From: DASZTV01 sp035548055
GTDB lineage: Bacteria; Actinomycetota; Actinomycetes; JAFAQI01
Length of the DNA: 43,861 bases
Assembly: GCA_035548055.1 (NCBI GenBank)
Contig: DASZTL010000019.1
Location: 1-43,861, forward strand
Direction: 5' to 3'
The translations under genes and the position numbers were made by a program. Shown piece by piece: positions 1-6,961 of the stretch (the stretch's first letter is position 1; the number at the start of each line of letters is the position of its first letter). A model generated the notes under the pieces. That model worked only from the letters and a program-made list of their open reading frames with translations, made no database searches and was not told the DNA's origin.

Positions 1-297
1 GCGCATCAGCGCCGTACGACGGGCGTCATCGAGCGCGCCCTGAACGGCGGTCCCAACGGGCGGCAGTGGCTCGCCGTCGGCTGGGATCAGGTAGACGTCG
101 TCGGCGGTCTTACGGGCACCGGCGACCCGCGTCTGCACCCCGCCCCACAACAGGACACCCTCGTCCGGCGGCTGGCCACCGCCACCGGGGTAGAAGGCCG
201 AACGGTCCAGGACGATGCCTTCGGCGTCGGCGCGCAGCACGACGGCGTCCCACTCGCGGAGGGTCGCGTCGGAAAGGTCAAGCCGCTCGGTGCCCAT
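1..297 (-). CDS. Alanyl-tRNA editing protein, AlaX-like (partial)
   Basis: The first 99 residues are visible; the rest lies off the left edge. The segment FYPGGGGQPPDEG (residues 35-47) is the glycine-rich hallmark of the AlaX / AlaRS second additional domain, a trans-editing hydrolase that removes Ser or Gly mischarged on tRNA-Ala in the cytoplasm. The zinc-binding HxxxH motif would follow just beyond residue 99 (the frame ends in DDARRTALMR), so it cannot be checked. The ATG at 297 is the start that places this motif at the usual position. No Shine-Dalgarno is obvious, and a TACGCT hexamer lies 9 nt upstream (307-312), compatible with a nearly leaderless mRNA. It is divergent from the secreted-protein gene at 375. 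Confidence 0.8.
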   Translation of the reverse strand, partial: MGTERLDLSDATLREWDAVVLRADAEGIVLDRSAFYPGGGGQPPDEGVLLWGGVQTRVAGARKTADDVYLIPADGEPLPPVGTAVQGALDDARRTALMR

Positions 298-374
298 CGG
301 CGATCGAGCGTAGTCGGAACTAGGCTTCGATCCGGATTATCAGATCCGTGCAACCCCGATGCGGAGGTGACCAG

Positions 375-833
375 ATGCGTGGCCCTCTGGTGGCGCTGAG
401 TTGCGCAGCCGTCATCGGAGGAACGGTCGCGGCGGTCGCCGCCCCCGCCGCAGCCACGCAGTCGGTCCGTAACTCACGCCCGGAGCACATCCCGTTCGGG
501 GTGCACACCGTGAAGCTCCGCTATGCGTCGAGCTCATTGCCTACGTCCTCCAGCGGCAGCGGGGCAGCCGCGACGGTGCACGGAAAGAAGGCCAAGAGGC
601 TGGTAATGCTGTTCGACGCACTCGAGCGCGTACCCGCCCGCGCCGTGCACTGCGATCTGGCAGGTGGGCCCGAGACGACAGTGACGTTTCACGGCAGGGA
701 GCACACTTGGATCGCCCGCGAAGCGGGTTGCTCGACAGGCGGTATCGCCGTCACTCGTGACGGCAAGCCGCTGCCGACGTTGCAGCCGTCGAAGAAGTGG
801 ACGACGACTGTCGACCGCGACCTTCGTCGGTAG
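375..833 (+). CDS. Small secreted protein of unknown function
   Basis: 152 residues. The ATG at 375 is preceded by GGAGGTGA (363-370), a strong ribosome site, so the in-frame ATG at 348 is less likely. Residues 1-28 form a signal peptide: MRGP, a hydrophobic stretch, then an Ala-rich AAPAAA cleavage region. The mature part is Ser/Gly-rich near residues 51-65 and has exactly two cysteines (about C93 and C119), which could form one disulfide outside the cell. I do not recognise the family. A possible -10 hexamer TAGGCT lies at 321-326. It stands alone between the divergent AlaX gene and a convergent ABC ATPase gene. Function unknown. Confidence 0.6.
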   Translation: MRGPLVALSCAAVIGGTVAAVAAPAAATQSVRNSRPEHIPFGVHTVKLRYASSSLPTSSSGSGAAATVHGKKAKRLVMLFDALERVPARAVHCDLAGGPETTVTFHGREHTWIAREAGCSTGGIAVTRDGKPLPTLQPSKKWTTTVDRDLRR

Positions 834-940
834 CGAATGCAGGATCACAAGCAAAGACCGCACTGCCACAAGCATGGCCAACCGGCCCCCCGCGACCAAG
901 ACTCGGCGGGTGCTGTCGCTGACCGTCGAAGACTTGTCCG

Positions 941-1717
941 TCACCACTTCGAGATCGCGAACCAGCGGCCGTCGATCTGGTGCGCGCGTACGCCGCGGGC
1001 GAAGCACTCCGAGAGCGCGGCCTCGTCGCCGAGGAGTGACACGTCTCCCTGGCTGATGAAGCGCCCGTTCCGCATCAACGCCACGTGGGTCGTGGTCGCC
1101 GGCAGCTCTTCGAGATGGTGCGCCACGGTGATGCTGGCCAACCTCGGCTCCTCGACCGCCGTCGTCTCGAAAGCCTGCAAAAGGTCGGCCCGGCCGGGCA
1201 GGTCGAGGCCGGATGCCGGTTCGTCGAGCAGGAGCAGCGGTGGTCGCGGTACCAACGCCCGTGCCACCCGCGCTCGCGCCCGTTCGCCCTGGGAGCAGAC
1301 CGCGATCGACCGGTCGCGCAGGTCGGTCAGACCGAACCGCTCGATGAGGTCGGCGACCCGCGAGGTCGCCTCTTCGCCGGGCGGTCGCAGCCACTGCACG
1401 GTCTGGGTCGCGCCTGTCTCGACGTACTCCGCAACGGAAAGCTCGAACGGCAGGCGCAACCGGACGTCGACGACGCCGATCGCCTGCCGCAGGTCGCGAA
1501 GGTCGACGTGGCCCATCTGCTTGCCGAGAATGCGCACGGTGCCGCGCGACGGGAAACGCTGCGCCGAGGCAAGCGCGAGCAGTGTCGACTTGCCGGCGCC
1601 GTTCGGTCCGAGCAGTGCCCAGTGCTCGCCCTCCCGGACCGTCCACGAGATGTCGTGCAGCACGTGCGGACCGTCGGCGAACCATACGTCCGCCTTCGAT
1701 ATCTCGAGCACACTCAC
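941..1717 (-). CDS. ABC transporter ATP-binding protein (ModF/COG1119-like)
   Basis: 258 residues, one complete nucleotide-binding domain: Walker A GPNGAGKST (37-45), ABC signature degenerated to CSQGE (141-145), Walker B LLLLDEP (161-167), and a switch histidine in VAHH (about 200). The opening (VLHDISWTVREGEHWALLGPNG) resembles the ModF/YlmA-type group rather than a standard importer subunit. No permease or binding protein is adjacent, so the partner is unknown. The GTG at 1717 is chosen because TAATCT lies 7 nt upstream with no Shine-Dalgarno, the leaderless pattern seen elsewhere in this window; a second GTG at 1711 is possible. It is divergent from the VOC gene. Confidence 0.85.
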   Translation of the reverse strand: MSVLEISKADVWFADGPHVLHDISWTVREGEHWALLGPNGAGKSTLLALASAQRFPSRGTVRILGKQMGHVDLRDLRQAIGVVDVRLRLPFELSVAEYVETGATQTVQWLRPPGEEATSRVADLIERFGLTDLRDRSIAVCSQGERARARVARALVPRPPLLLLDEPASGLDLPGRADLLQAFETTAVEEPRLASITVAHHLEELPATTTHVALMRNGRFISQGDVSLLGDEAALSECFARGVRAHQIDGRWFAISKW

Positions 1718-1724
1718 CGGCCGC

Positions 1725-1730
1725 AGATTA
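1725..1730 (-). promoter_or_regulatory. Candidate -10 hexamer TAATCT, leaderless
   Basis: TAATCT on the minus strand ends 7 nt before the GTG of the ABC ATPase gene. The upstream sequence lacks a Shine-Dalgarno. No clear -35 element is visible. Confidence 0.45.
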
Positions 1731-1750
1731 CGGGGAGCAGACTCTTGGGC

Positions 1751-2272
1751 ATGCCGCAACCCGACGCCGCCGAACAGCAACGCCTCGCCGCCCGACGCGC
1801 CGAGCTGCGCAAGAAGCACGTCACCAAGACGCCGTCGCCGGGACGCGGCATCCATCACGCCGCCCTGATCTGCAGCGACGTCGAGCAGACGATCGCCTTC
1901 TACCAGGGCCTGCTCGGCTTCCCGCTGATCGAGCTGGTCGAGAACCGCGACTACCCGGGATCGACCCACTTCTTCTTCGACCTGGGCAACAACACGTTGC
2001 TCGGGTTCTTCGACTTCCCCGGTCTCGGGTTGGCGCAGCTGCCGGAAGGCATCGGCGGGGTACAGCACATCGCCATCAGCGTCCCGCCCGACGCGCATGC
2101 GGAACTGCAGCAGAAGCTCGACGACGCGGGAATCCCGTACGACGGGCCGTCACGCGGCATCCCGGAGTCGATTTACCTGCGCGACCCGGACGGCATCGGT
2201 ATCGAACTGCTGCGCGACGAGTTGATGTTCTTCGGCGGGAAGTGGCTCAACCGCGGTTGGCCGCGCGAATGA
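1751..2272 (+). CDS. VOC family (glyoxalase/dioxygenase-fold) protein
   Basis: 173 residues. After a charged 30-residue N-terminal extension there is one vicinal-oxygen-chelate module made of two beta-alpha-beta-beta-beta halves. Candidate metal ligands are H36 in GIHHAALI, H106 in VQHIAIS and E152 in GIGIELL, with the family-typical end YLRDPDGIGIEL. This is the layout of glyoxalase I-like and extradiol dioxygenase-like proteins; the substrate cannot be read from the sequence. The ATG at 1751 lies 33 bp from the divergent ABC ATPase start. GGGGAG (1732-1737) is a rather distant Shine-Dalgarno. Confidence 0.85.
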   Translation: MPQPDAAEQQRLAARRAELRKKHVTKTPSPGRGIHHAALICSDVEQTIAFYQGLLGFPLIELVENRDYPGSTHFFFDLGNNTLLGFFDFPGLGLAQLPEGIGGVQHIAISVPPDAHAELQQKLDDAGIPYDGPSRGIPESIYLRDPDGIGIELLRDELMFFGGKWLNRGWPRE

Positions 2273-2398
2273 CCTCGGCTGCGAGTACGTAGCATTCCTG
2301 ACTGAATAGATCGCGAAGTTCAAGCCCGTCTCTGAGACCCCCGTGCGCAATCGGGCACCTGCCCGCGGAACGGGACGCAGCCGCGGGACCATACTCTG

Positions 2399-3112
2399 AT
2401 GGCTGCCACGAACTCGACCTCTCTACTGGACCAGATACTCGCCGATCCCCCAGCCGTTCACACGATGGGCCCCGGCACCACCGAGCTGGGTACCTGGGCG
2501 ACGGATCGACCCGTCTACGAGCTGTTGCTCACCGAGGTGGGCCGAGGGTCGGTGACGCTCGAGACCGGCTCAGGCATCTCGACCGCGCTGCTTGGCGGGA
2601 TCGGCGCGCTCCATACCTGCGTGACGCCGTTCGCCGAAGAGGAGCAGCGTCTTCGCGACTGGTCGGAGCGGAAGGCCTTCGACCTGTCCTCCGTCCGGTT
2701 CATCATCGGATCGAGCGCGGATGTCCTTCCCGTCCTGACCACCGATCCGCTGGATGTCTTGCTAGTCGACGGCGGCCACGGGTTTCCCATTCCCAGCATC
2801 GACTGGTTCTACGGTGCTCGATTCCTCCGCGACGGCGGCCTGTTGATCATCGACGATGCCCACCTTCCAGCGGTTGGTTCGCTCATCGACTACCTGGACC
2901 GCGATCCGCGGTGGCGCGCGATTGAACACCACCAGAAGTGGTGTGCATACCGGCGCGTCGGAACCGAGCCGTTACTTCGTGATCACCACCAGCAGCCCTG
3001 GTACCGCGCCGGGCGTGCACGAGACCTCGGGTCGCGCGAGCTCTCGAAGCTCCTCGCCGCCGCCTCTATACGCAGCCTGCAGCGGCGCATCGCTCACTTC
3101 CGCGGACAGTAG
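2399..3112 (+). CDS. Class I SAM-dependent methyltransferase-like protein
   Basis: 237 residues. LETGSGISTALL (about 54-65) is the SAM-binding loop. DVLLVDGGHGFP and LLIIDDAH are the later Rossmann strands with acidic residues, as in the TylF/Methyltransf_24 type often found in sugar or natural-product methylation. The substrate is unknown. It precedes a secreted glycoside hydrolase by about 160 bp on the same strand, and both sit between housekeeping genes. No good Shine-Dalgarno precedes the ATG; TACTCT sits only 1 nt before it, so the true start may differ (the next in-frame ATG is at 2465). Confidence 0.75.
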   Translation: MAATNSTSLLDQILADPPAVHTMGPGTTELGTWATDRPVYELLLTEVGRGSVTLETGSGISTALLGGIGALHTCVTPFAEEEQRLRDWSERKAFDLSSVRFIIGSSADVLPVLTTDPLDVLLVDGGHGFPIPSIDWFYGARFLRDGGLLIIDDAHLPAVGSLIDYLDRDPRWRAIEHHQKWCAYRRVGTEPLLRDHHQQPWYRAGRARDLGSRELSKLLAAASIRSLQRRIAHFRGQ

Positions 3113-3271
3113 CGGTAACGAGTAGTAGTGGTCCGCGCCGTTAGTCCTTCGGGGGCAGGCCGCCGGGAGGCGCGCAGTTGTACCTACAGATACTCCATTT
3201 GGCGCATACCTCCCGCGACACGAGCCAGCTGCGGTCTCTAGCGTCGGCCGAGCCGGAAGGGGAGCGCATCC

Positions 3272-4537
3272 ATGTTCATTCGTCGTGCATCAACGGCCAC
3301 TCTCGCGGCCATCACCTCGCTTTCGTGGGCACTGTCCATCTCGACCGCAGCAGCCCCTGCGGTGGCGTCGACCGGCAGCGTGGCGTTCGGCGTGGCCTCA
3401 CCCGACCTCCACAGCACTGCGGGCAATGCATACACAGCCACCGACGTCGCGCGCGCCGCTTCGGACATTGAGCCGGGCAGCATCGTTCGTGTCGAGGTGT
3501 CCTGGGCCCGCGTACAGCCGCAATGCTTTACGGCTCTTGGAACAGTTGCGCCAACACGAGCTTTGTGCCAGACGCCCGGCCCAATCGACTGGACCCGCGG
3601 ACCCGGCGGGGCCGCAAACGAGGGCATTCAGAACGACCTCGACGAGATCGCACCGCAACTCGCCTCCGGGCAGGTCAAGATCCTCCTCATGGTCATTCAA
3701 GCGCCTCGGTGGGCCTGGGGACGAACCGACGTAGCGGATCCGAACGAAGCCCAGGCCGTCATGCCGCCCGGTGATGACACCCAAGCGCTCGGATGGTGGC
3801 GGCAGTTCGCCCAAGCCACCGTCCACTGGATGGAGACGCGCTACGGGCCGGACAGCCTCGCCGGCCTGGAGGTCTGGAACGAGCCAAACCTGCACAAGTT
3901 CTGGACGGTGTCCTTCTCGAGCAGCCCGCTACCTGGCTTGGGGGCGGCTTCCATCCCGAAGCGGTACGCCAACGTGCTGTGTTACGCATTTCGGGGCGCA
4001 CGAGCCGCCGACCCGCAGCTTCCCGTCATCTTCGCCGGTTTGTCGGCGACCGGGACCGACAACGGCGACGCGATCGACTTCTTGAATGCGGCCTACTCGG
4101 CGGTGTCGTCCGGCGTGGACATTCGCCAATGCATGACCTCGATCGGCATGCACCCGTACAACGACCTCGGGGGCACTTTCGTCCCACCCGACACCCCTGA
4201 CTCCCCGCTCGACACCGTGATGCATAGCGTCGACGTGGCGTCCTGTGCTCATGGTGACTGTGGCCGCGACGTATCGATCACCGAGTTCGGCTACTACCCG
4301 GGGTTACCCAAGGCGGGTGGGCAGACCGTCACCCTCCAAGACCAGGCGGACTGGAATGCGCAGGCCTACGACCTGATGAAGAACACGCCGAGACTGGACA
4401 TGTTCGTGATCTATTCGCTGTTCAATGATGTCTGGGCGATCTGCCGCCACCACGGCACGGACAACCCAGCACCGAACGAACTGGCGCAAACGATTAGCGG
4501 AGATCCCTCGGCAACCGTGCGCTGTTGGGCTAGTTAA
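3272..4537 (+). CDS. Secreted glycoside hydrolase, clan GH-A (GH39/GH5-like)
   Basis: 421 residues with an N-terminal signal peptide (residues 1-32, ending AAAPAVAS). The TIM-barrel signatures are clear: EVWNEPN (200-206) with the probable acid/base E204, the HPY-type motif GMHPY (292-296), and SITEFGY (335-341) with the probable nucleophile E338. This two-Glu arrangement is typical of retaining beta-glycosidases of clan A. The substrate is a beta-linked glycan, possibly the cell's own exopolysaccharide (inference). AAGGGGAG about 8-15 nt upstream supports the ATG at 3272. The last 8 bp overlap the convergent M50 protease gene. Confidence 0.8.
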   Translation: MFIRRASTATLAAITSLSWALSISTAAAPAVASTGSVAFGVASPDLHSTAGNAYTATDVARAASDIEPGSIVRVEVSWARVQPQCFTALGTVAPTRALCQTPGPIDWTRGPGGAANEGIQNDLDEIAPQLASGQVKILLMVIQAPRWAWGRTDVADPNEAQAVMPPGDDTQALGWWRQFAQATVHWMETRYGPDSLAGLEVWNEPNLHKFWTVSFSSSPLPGLGAASIPKRYANVLCYAFRGARAADPQLPVIFAGLSATGTDNGDAIDFLNAAYSAVSSGVDIRQCMTSIGMHPYNDLGGTFVPPDTPDSPLDTVMHSVDVASCAHGDCGRDVSITEFGYYPGLPKAGGQTVTLQDQADWNAQAYDLMKNTPRLDMFVIYSLFNDVWAICRHHGTDNPAPNELAQTISGDPSATVRCWAS

Positions 4538-5357
4538 GAGTCCTCGCGGTGTAGGTCGCGTGCATTCCGACCACGATCACGACGATCAGGGCTAGGTACA
4601 GCCACGACAGCCGCAACCGGTGCCGCGGTTCCACCGTCGCGCGATGTCCCCGCAATGGATAGCGCAGGTGCGAATACAGCTCGTAGCCGACGAGCAGCAG
4701 GATGACGACCGCAAGCGGTTCGAGGCGGACGGCGATGTAGCCGATGAGACCGATGCCGATGGCCGCCCACACCCACGGGTAGACCAGGTCTCCGACGCGT
4801 CCGCCGTCGAGCGGCCCGAACGGGATCAGGTTCAACAGGTTGAGCAGGAGGCCGGTGAAAGCCAACGCGCGCCACAGCTGGGAGCCGCTCGCCTGCGCGT
4901 ACCAGACGCCCGCGAGCGACGCGACGGTTCCCGCGATCGGGCCGGCGAGCGCCGTCTCCGCCTCCTGGTACGGCGCTCGCTGCTGGGGCTGATACGCGGT
5001 GAAGGCCGCGATGAACGGAATGAAGACCAAGGCGCTTGCCCGGATCCCGCGGGCCCGAAGCGCCACGACATGGCCGAGCTCGTGAATCAGGATCAGCACG
5101 ACGAAGCCGACGGCGTACCGCCATCCCCACAGCTGGGCGTAGGCGGCGATCGAGACCGCCATCGAGCCCAGGAAGAGCACCGATTTCAGCTTCACGATGA
5201 GAGCGAGAAAGGCGATGACCGGCGCGAAGATCTGCTTGATCCGGGCCCACAGCGTGGGCGTCCGGTCAGGGACGTGCGGGGATTCGCCTGGACCGTGCCC
5301 GGGTTGCGGTGACCCCCAGTCGGCGCCGTAGAACTCCGCGCCGTCGTTGGTGCTCAC
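4530..5357 (-). CDS. M50 family (site-2-type) membrane zinc protease
   Basis: 275 residues from GTG 5357. After a hydrophilic N-terminus of about 35 residues come about six membrane segments. HELGH (92-96) is the zinc and catalytic motif, and NLIPFGPLDGGR (about 176-187) carries the second zinc ligand Asp, which defines intramembrane M50/site-2 proteases. These cut membrane-bound substrates such as anti-sigma factors; the target here is unknown. An in-frame ATG at 5420 is rejected because it falls inside the loop of the terminator hairpin at 5399-5439. At 5357 a weak CAGTAT 7 nt upstream fits a leaderless start. Confidence 0.85.
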   Translation of the reverse strand: MSTNDGAEFYGADWGSPQPGHGPGESPHVPDRTPTLWARIKQIFAPVIAFLALIVKLKSVLFLGSMAVSIAAYAQLWGWRYAVGFVVLILIHELGHVVALRARGIRASALVFIPFIAAFTAYQPQQRAPYQEAETALAGPIAGTVASLAGVWYAQASGSQLWRALAFTGLLLNLLNLIPFGPLDGGRVGDLVYPWVWAAIGIGLIGYIAVRLEPLAVVILLLVGYELYSHLRYPLRGHRATVEPRHRLRLSWLYLALIVVIVVGMHATYTARTLN

Positions 5358-5398
5358 ACCGTCAATACTGCTCTCCCAGCCTGAAACCCCCAGAAACC

Positions 5399-5439
5399 AG
5401 AGCGGTCCCCGGCGGCTCATACCCGCCGGGGACCGCTCT
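5399..5439 (-). terminator. Transcription terminator hairpin after the HBHA-like gene
   Basis: A perfect 17-bp inverted repeat (5399-5415 and 5423-5439, arm AGAGCGGTCCCCGGCGG) with a 7-nt loop starts 14 nt downstream of the HBHA-like stop codon. There is no long T-run, which is usual for high-GC actinobacterial terminators. It also helps fix the start of the M50 gene. Confidence 0.85.
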
Positions 5440-5453
5440 GACTGGCTAGCCGA

Positions 5454-6203
5454 CTACGCGGTCGGTCCCTCACCGTTGCTGATGGGCGACGGGGAGAACT
5501 GCTCCTGGCTCGCAACCGGCGACGGCGTCGGGGCAGCAGTCGTCGGCGCCGGACCGGCGGCCTGGCTCGCGGTGGCGGTCTTCGCGGTTGCCGGCTTCGC
5601 GGCCGGCTTGCGGGTCGCCGGCTTGGCCGACGCCTTCTTGGTGGCGGGCTTGGTCGAGGCCTTCGCCTTGGGGGCGTCGCCACGCAGACCGGCGACGACC
5701 TTCTCGCCACGAGTCGCGAGCTGGGCGTAGGTCGACTGGGCGCGAGCGCTCAGCTCGTCGACCTGCTTGCGAACCGTCTGCAGATCGGACTGCTTGCGCA
5801 GTGTTGCCTGCTGCTGACGCAGTGTCGCCGTCAGCCCGTCCACCTGCTTGCGAACGGTCGTCGAGATCTCGTCAGCCTGCTTGCGCACCTGCGTCGGCAG
5901 GTCCTCGACCTGCTTGCGGATCGAGGTGGGGAGCTCCTCGACCTGCTTGCGCACGGTCGCCGTCAGCTCGTCCACCTGCTTGCGCACGGTGGTCGGCAGC
6001 TCGTCGAACTGCTTGCGCACGTCGGCGGGCACGCCCTGCGCCTGCTTGGTGAGATCGATGCGGCGCGTCTGGGCGCGCGTCGGCAGATCCTTGACCTGGA
6101 TCTGCAGCTGGTTCGCGGTGTGACGCAGCGTCTCGACCGCGAGATCGCCGAAGCCGGCGATGGCGTAGAGCGGCTTGGCGTCAATAGTCAGAACGGTTGG
6201 CAT
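5454..6203 (-). CDS. HBHA-like surface coiled-coil protein
   Basis: 249 residues. The N-terminal PLYAIAGFGDLAVETLRHTANQL (about 11-33) matches the start of mycobacterial heparin-binding haemagglutinin, and RGEKVVAGLRG near 165-175 matches its RGEAALERLR segment. The middle (62-138) is a coiled coil of 11-residue repeats with core VRKQVDEL. The C-terminus begins with a Lys/Ala/Pro-rich tail (about 178-210), the region that binds sulfated glycans in HBHA, then a neutral Ser/Pro/Thr tail not typical of HBHA. There is no signal peptide, as in HBHA. The ATG at 6203 has GGAGGT 9 nt upstream. The XRE regulator gene lies just upstream, the same order as Rv0474-hbhA in M. tuberculosis. Confidence 0.8.
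   Translation of the reverse strand: MPTVLTIDAKPLYAIAGFGDLAVETLRHTANQLQIQVKDLPTRAQTRRIDLTKQAQGVPADVRKQFDELPTTVRKQVDELTATVRKQVEELPTSIRKQVEDLPTQVRKQADEISTTVRKQVDGLTATLRQQQATLRKQSDLQTVRKQVDELSARAQSTYAQLATRGEKVVAGLRGDAPKAKASTKPATKKASAKPATRKPAAKPATAKTATASQAAGPAPTTAAPTPSPVASQEQFSPSPISNGEGPTA
5823..6020 (-). repeat. 33-bp tandem repeats encoding 11-residue units
   Basis: Six consecutive 33-bp units encode residues 62-127 of the HBHA-like protein, each with the form VRKQ(V/F/A)(D/E)(E/D/G)(L/I)(P/T/S)T or similar. A seventh, degenerate unit follows, and another VRKQVDEL lies at 144-151. An 11-residue (hendecad) period suggests a slightly right-handed coiled coil. Confidence 0.85.
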
Positions 6204-6301
6204 TGTCTTCGGACCTCCATGTGGACCCGAGTCAGGTGCCGCCGGCGGCGACACACGGACGTGCGATAGCCGACGCAGGGGCGCGCCGACCAAGTTGTCG
6301 G

Positions 6302-6784
6302 TCAGGACGAGGCGGCTTGGCCGTCGTCGGTGATCGCACCGCCGGCCGCGGCGGCGCGAGGTTTCGCGCGCCGAGCCGTCCGGGTGCGCGACGTCGGAGC
6401 CGACGTCTTCACGGGTTCCACCGATTCGGTCTTCCCGTTCTTGGCGTCACTCTCACGGCGATACGCCTCGTAAAGCTCGAGCAGGACCTGCTTCTGACGC
6501 TCGGCGAGGTAGGCGTCCCCGAGGATCGCGGCCGGGACATCGCTGTCGCCGTACCGCTCTTCGAGGATGCCGGCCTGCACGTAGAGCGCTTCTGCCGAGA
6601 TCCGCAGCGCCTTGGCGATCTGCTGCAGGATCTCCGCACTCGGCTTGCGCAACCCGCGCTCGATCTGGGAGAGGTACGGGTTGGACACGCCGGCGAGGCT
6701 GGCCAGCTGCCGCAGCGAGATCTGCGCAGCGGAGCGCTGCTCGCGGATGTAGTCCCCGAGGTTGCGCACGTCCAGCTTGGCCAC
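6302..6784 (-). CDS. XRE-family transcriptional regulator (Rv0474-like)
   Basis: 160 residues from GTG 6784. Residues about 8-65 are a Cro/C1-type helix-turn-helix: ISLRQLASLAGVSNPYLSQIERG then KPSAEILQQIAKAL. A helical middle (YLAERQKQVLLELYEAYRRE) and a basic, Ala/Arg-rich tail follow. By position and similarity it corresponds to the regulator beside hbhA in mycobacteria, so control of the HBHA-like gene and of itself is likely (inference). GTGs at 6793 and 6790 are possible, but they overlap a TAGGGT -10 that lies 7 nt before 6784. The promoter contains several inverted repeats. Confidence 0.8.
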   Translation of the reverse strand: MAKLDVRNLGDYIREQRSAAQISLRQLASLAGVSNPYLSQIERGLRKPSAEILQQIAKALRISAEALYVQAGILEERYGDSDVPAAILGDAYLAERQKQVLLELYEAYRRESDAKNGKTESVEPVKTSAPTSRTRTARRAKPRAAAAGGAITDDGQAASS

Positions 6785-6791
6785 GCTCACC

Positions 6792-6820
6792 ACCCTAAGC
6801 CCTGGCGCTAACTATTGCAA
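6792..6820 (-). promoter_or_regulatory. Promoter of the XRE regulator gene
   Basis: On the minus strand TTGCAA (6820-6815) and TAGGGT (6797-6792) are separated by exactly 17 nt, and the -10 ends 7 nt before GTG 6784. This is the only clear -35/-10 pair among the leaderless-type starts in the window. Confidence 0.55.
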
Positions 6821-6836
6821 GCGCCCTGCTAGCGCC
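6804..6836. promoter_or_regulatory. Inverted repeat GGCGCTA / TAGCGCC across the -35 element
   Basis: Perfect 7-bp arms at 6804-6810 and 6830-6836 are separated by 19 bp that contain the -35 TTGCAA. A dimeric regulator bound here would block RNA polymerase, so it is a candidate operator for XRE autorepression. Confidence 0.4.
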
Positions 6837-6875
6837 GGTTTTTCCAAATCTAGCAAGGGTTTTCTGCCGACAGCA

Positions 6876-6942
6876 GCAATGTGGCATCGCCCTCGCAATT
6901 TGGCCGTCAGCGCCCGAATTCGCGAGGGCAATGTGGCATTGC
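6876..6942. promoter_or_regulatory. Two copies of palindrome GCAATG-TGG-CATTGC
   Basis: GCAATGTGGCATTGC at 6928-6942 is a perfect palindrome around TGG; a second copy at 6876-6890 has one mismatch. Their centres are 52 bp apart, near five helical turns. Between them GCCCTCGC (6889-6896) pairs with GCGAGGGC (6922-6929). The block lies between the asparaginase stop and the XRE promoter, so it could be an operator pair, a terminator for the asparaginase gene, or both. Confidence 0.45.
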
Positions 6943-6961
6943 TTCCGCGCTACAAGGACAG

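Noticed and set aside
2392..2397. TACTCT as leaderless -10 of the methyltransferase gene
   Set aside because: It ends 1 nt before the ATG, too close for the start of transcription to fall at the start codon.
5358..5420. ATG at 5420 as start of the M50 protease
   Set aside because: It lies in the loop of the perfect terminator hairpin at 5399-5439; the GTG at 5357 is downstream of it.
5823..6020. CRISPR-like array
   Set aside because: The repeats are contiguous 33-bp coding units in frame with no spacers.
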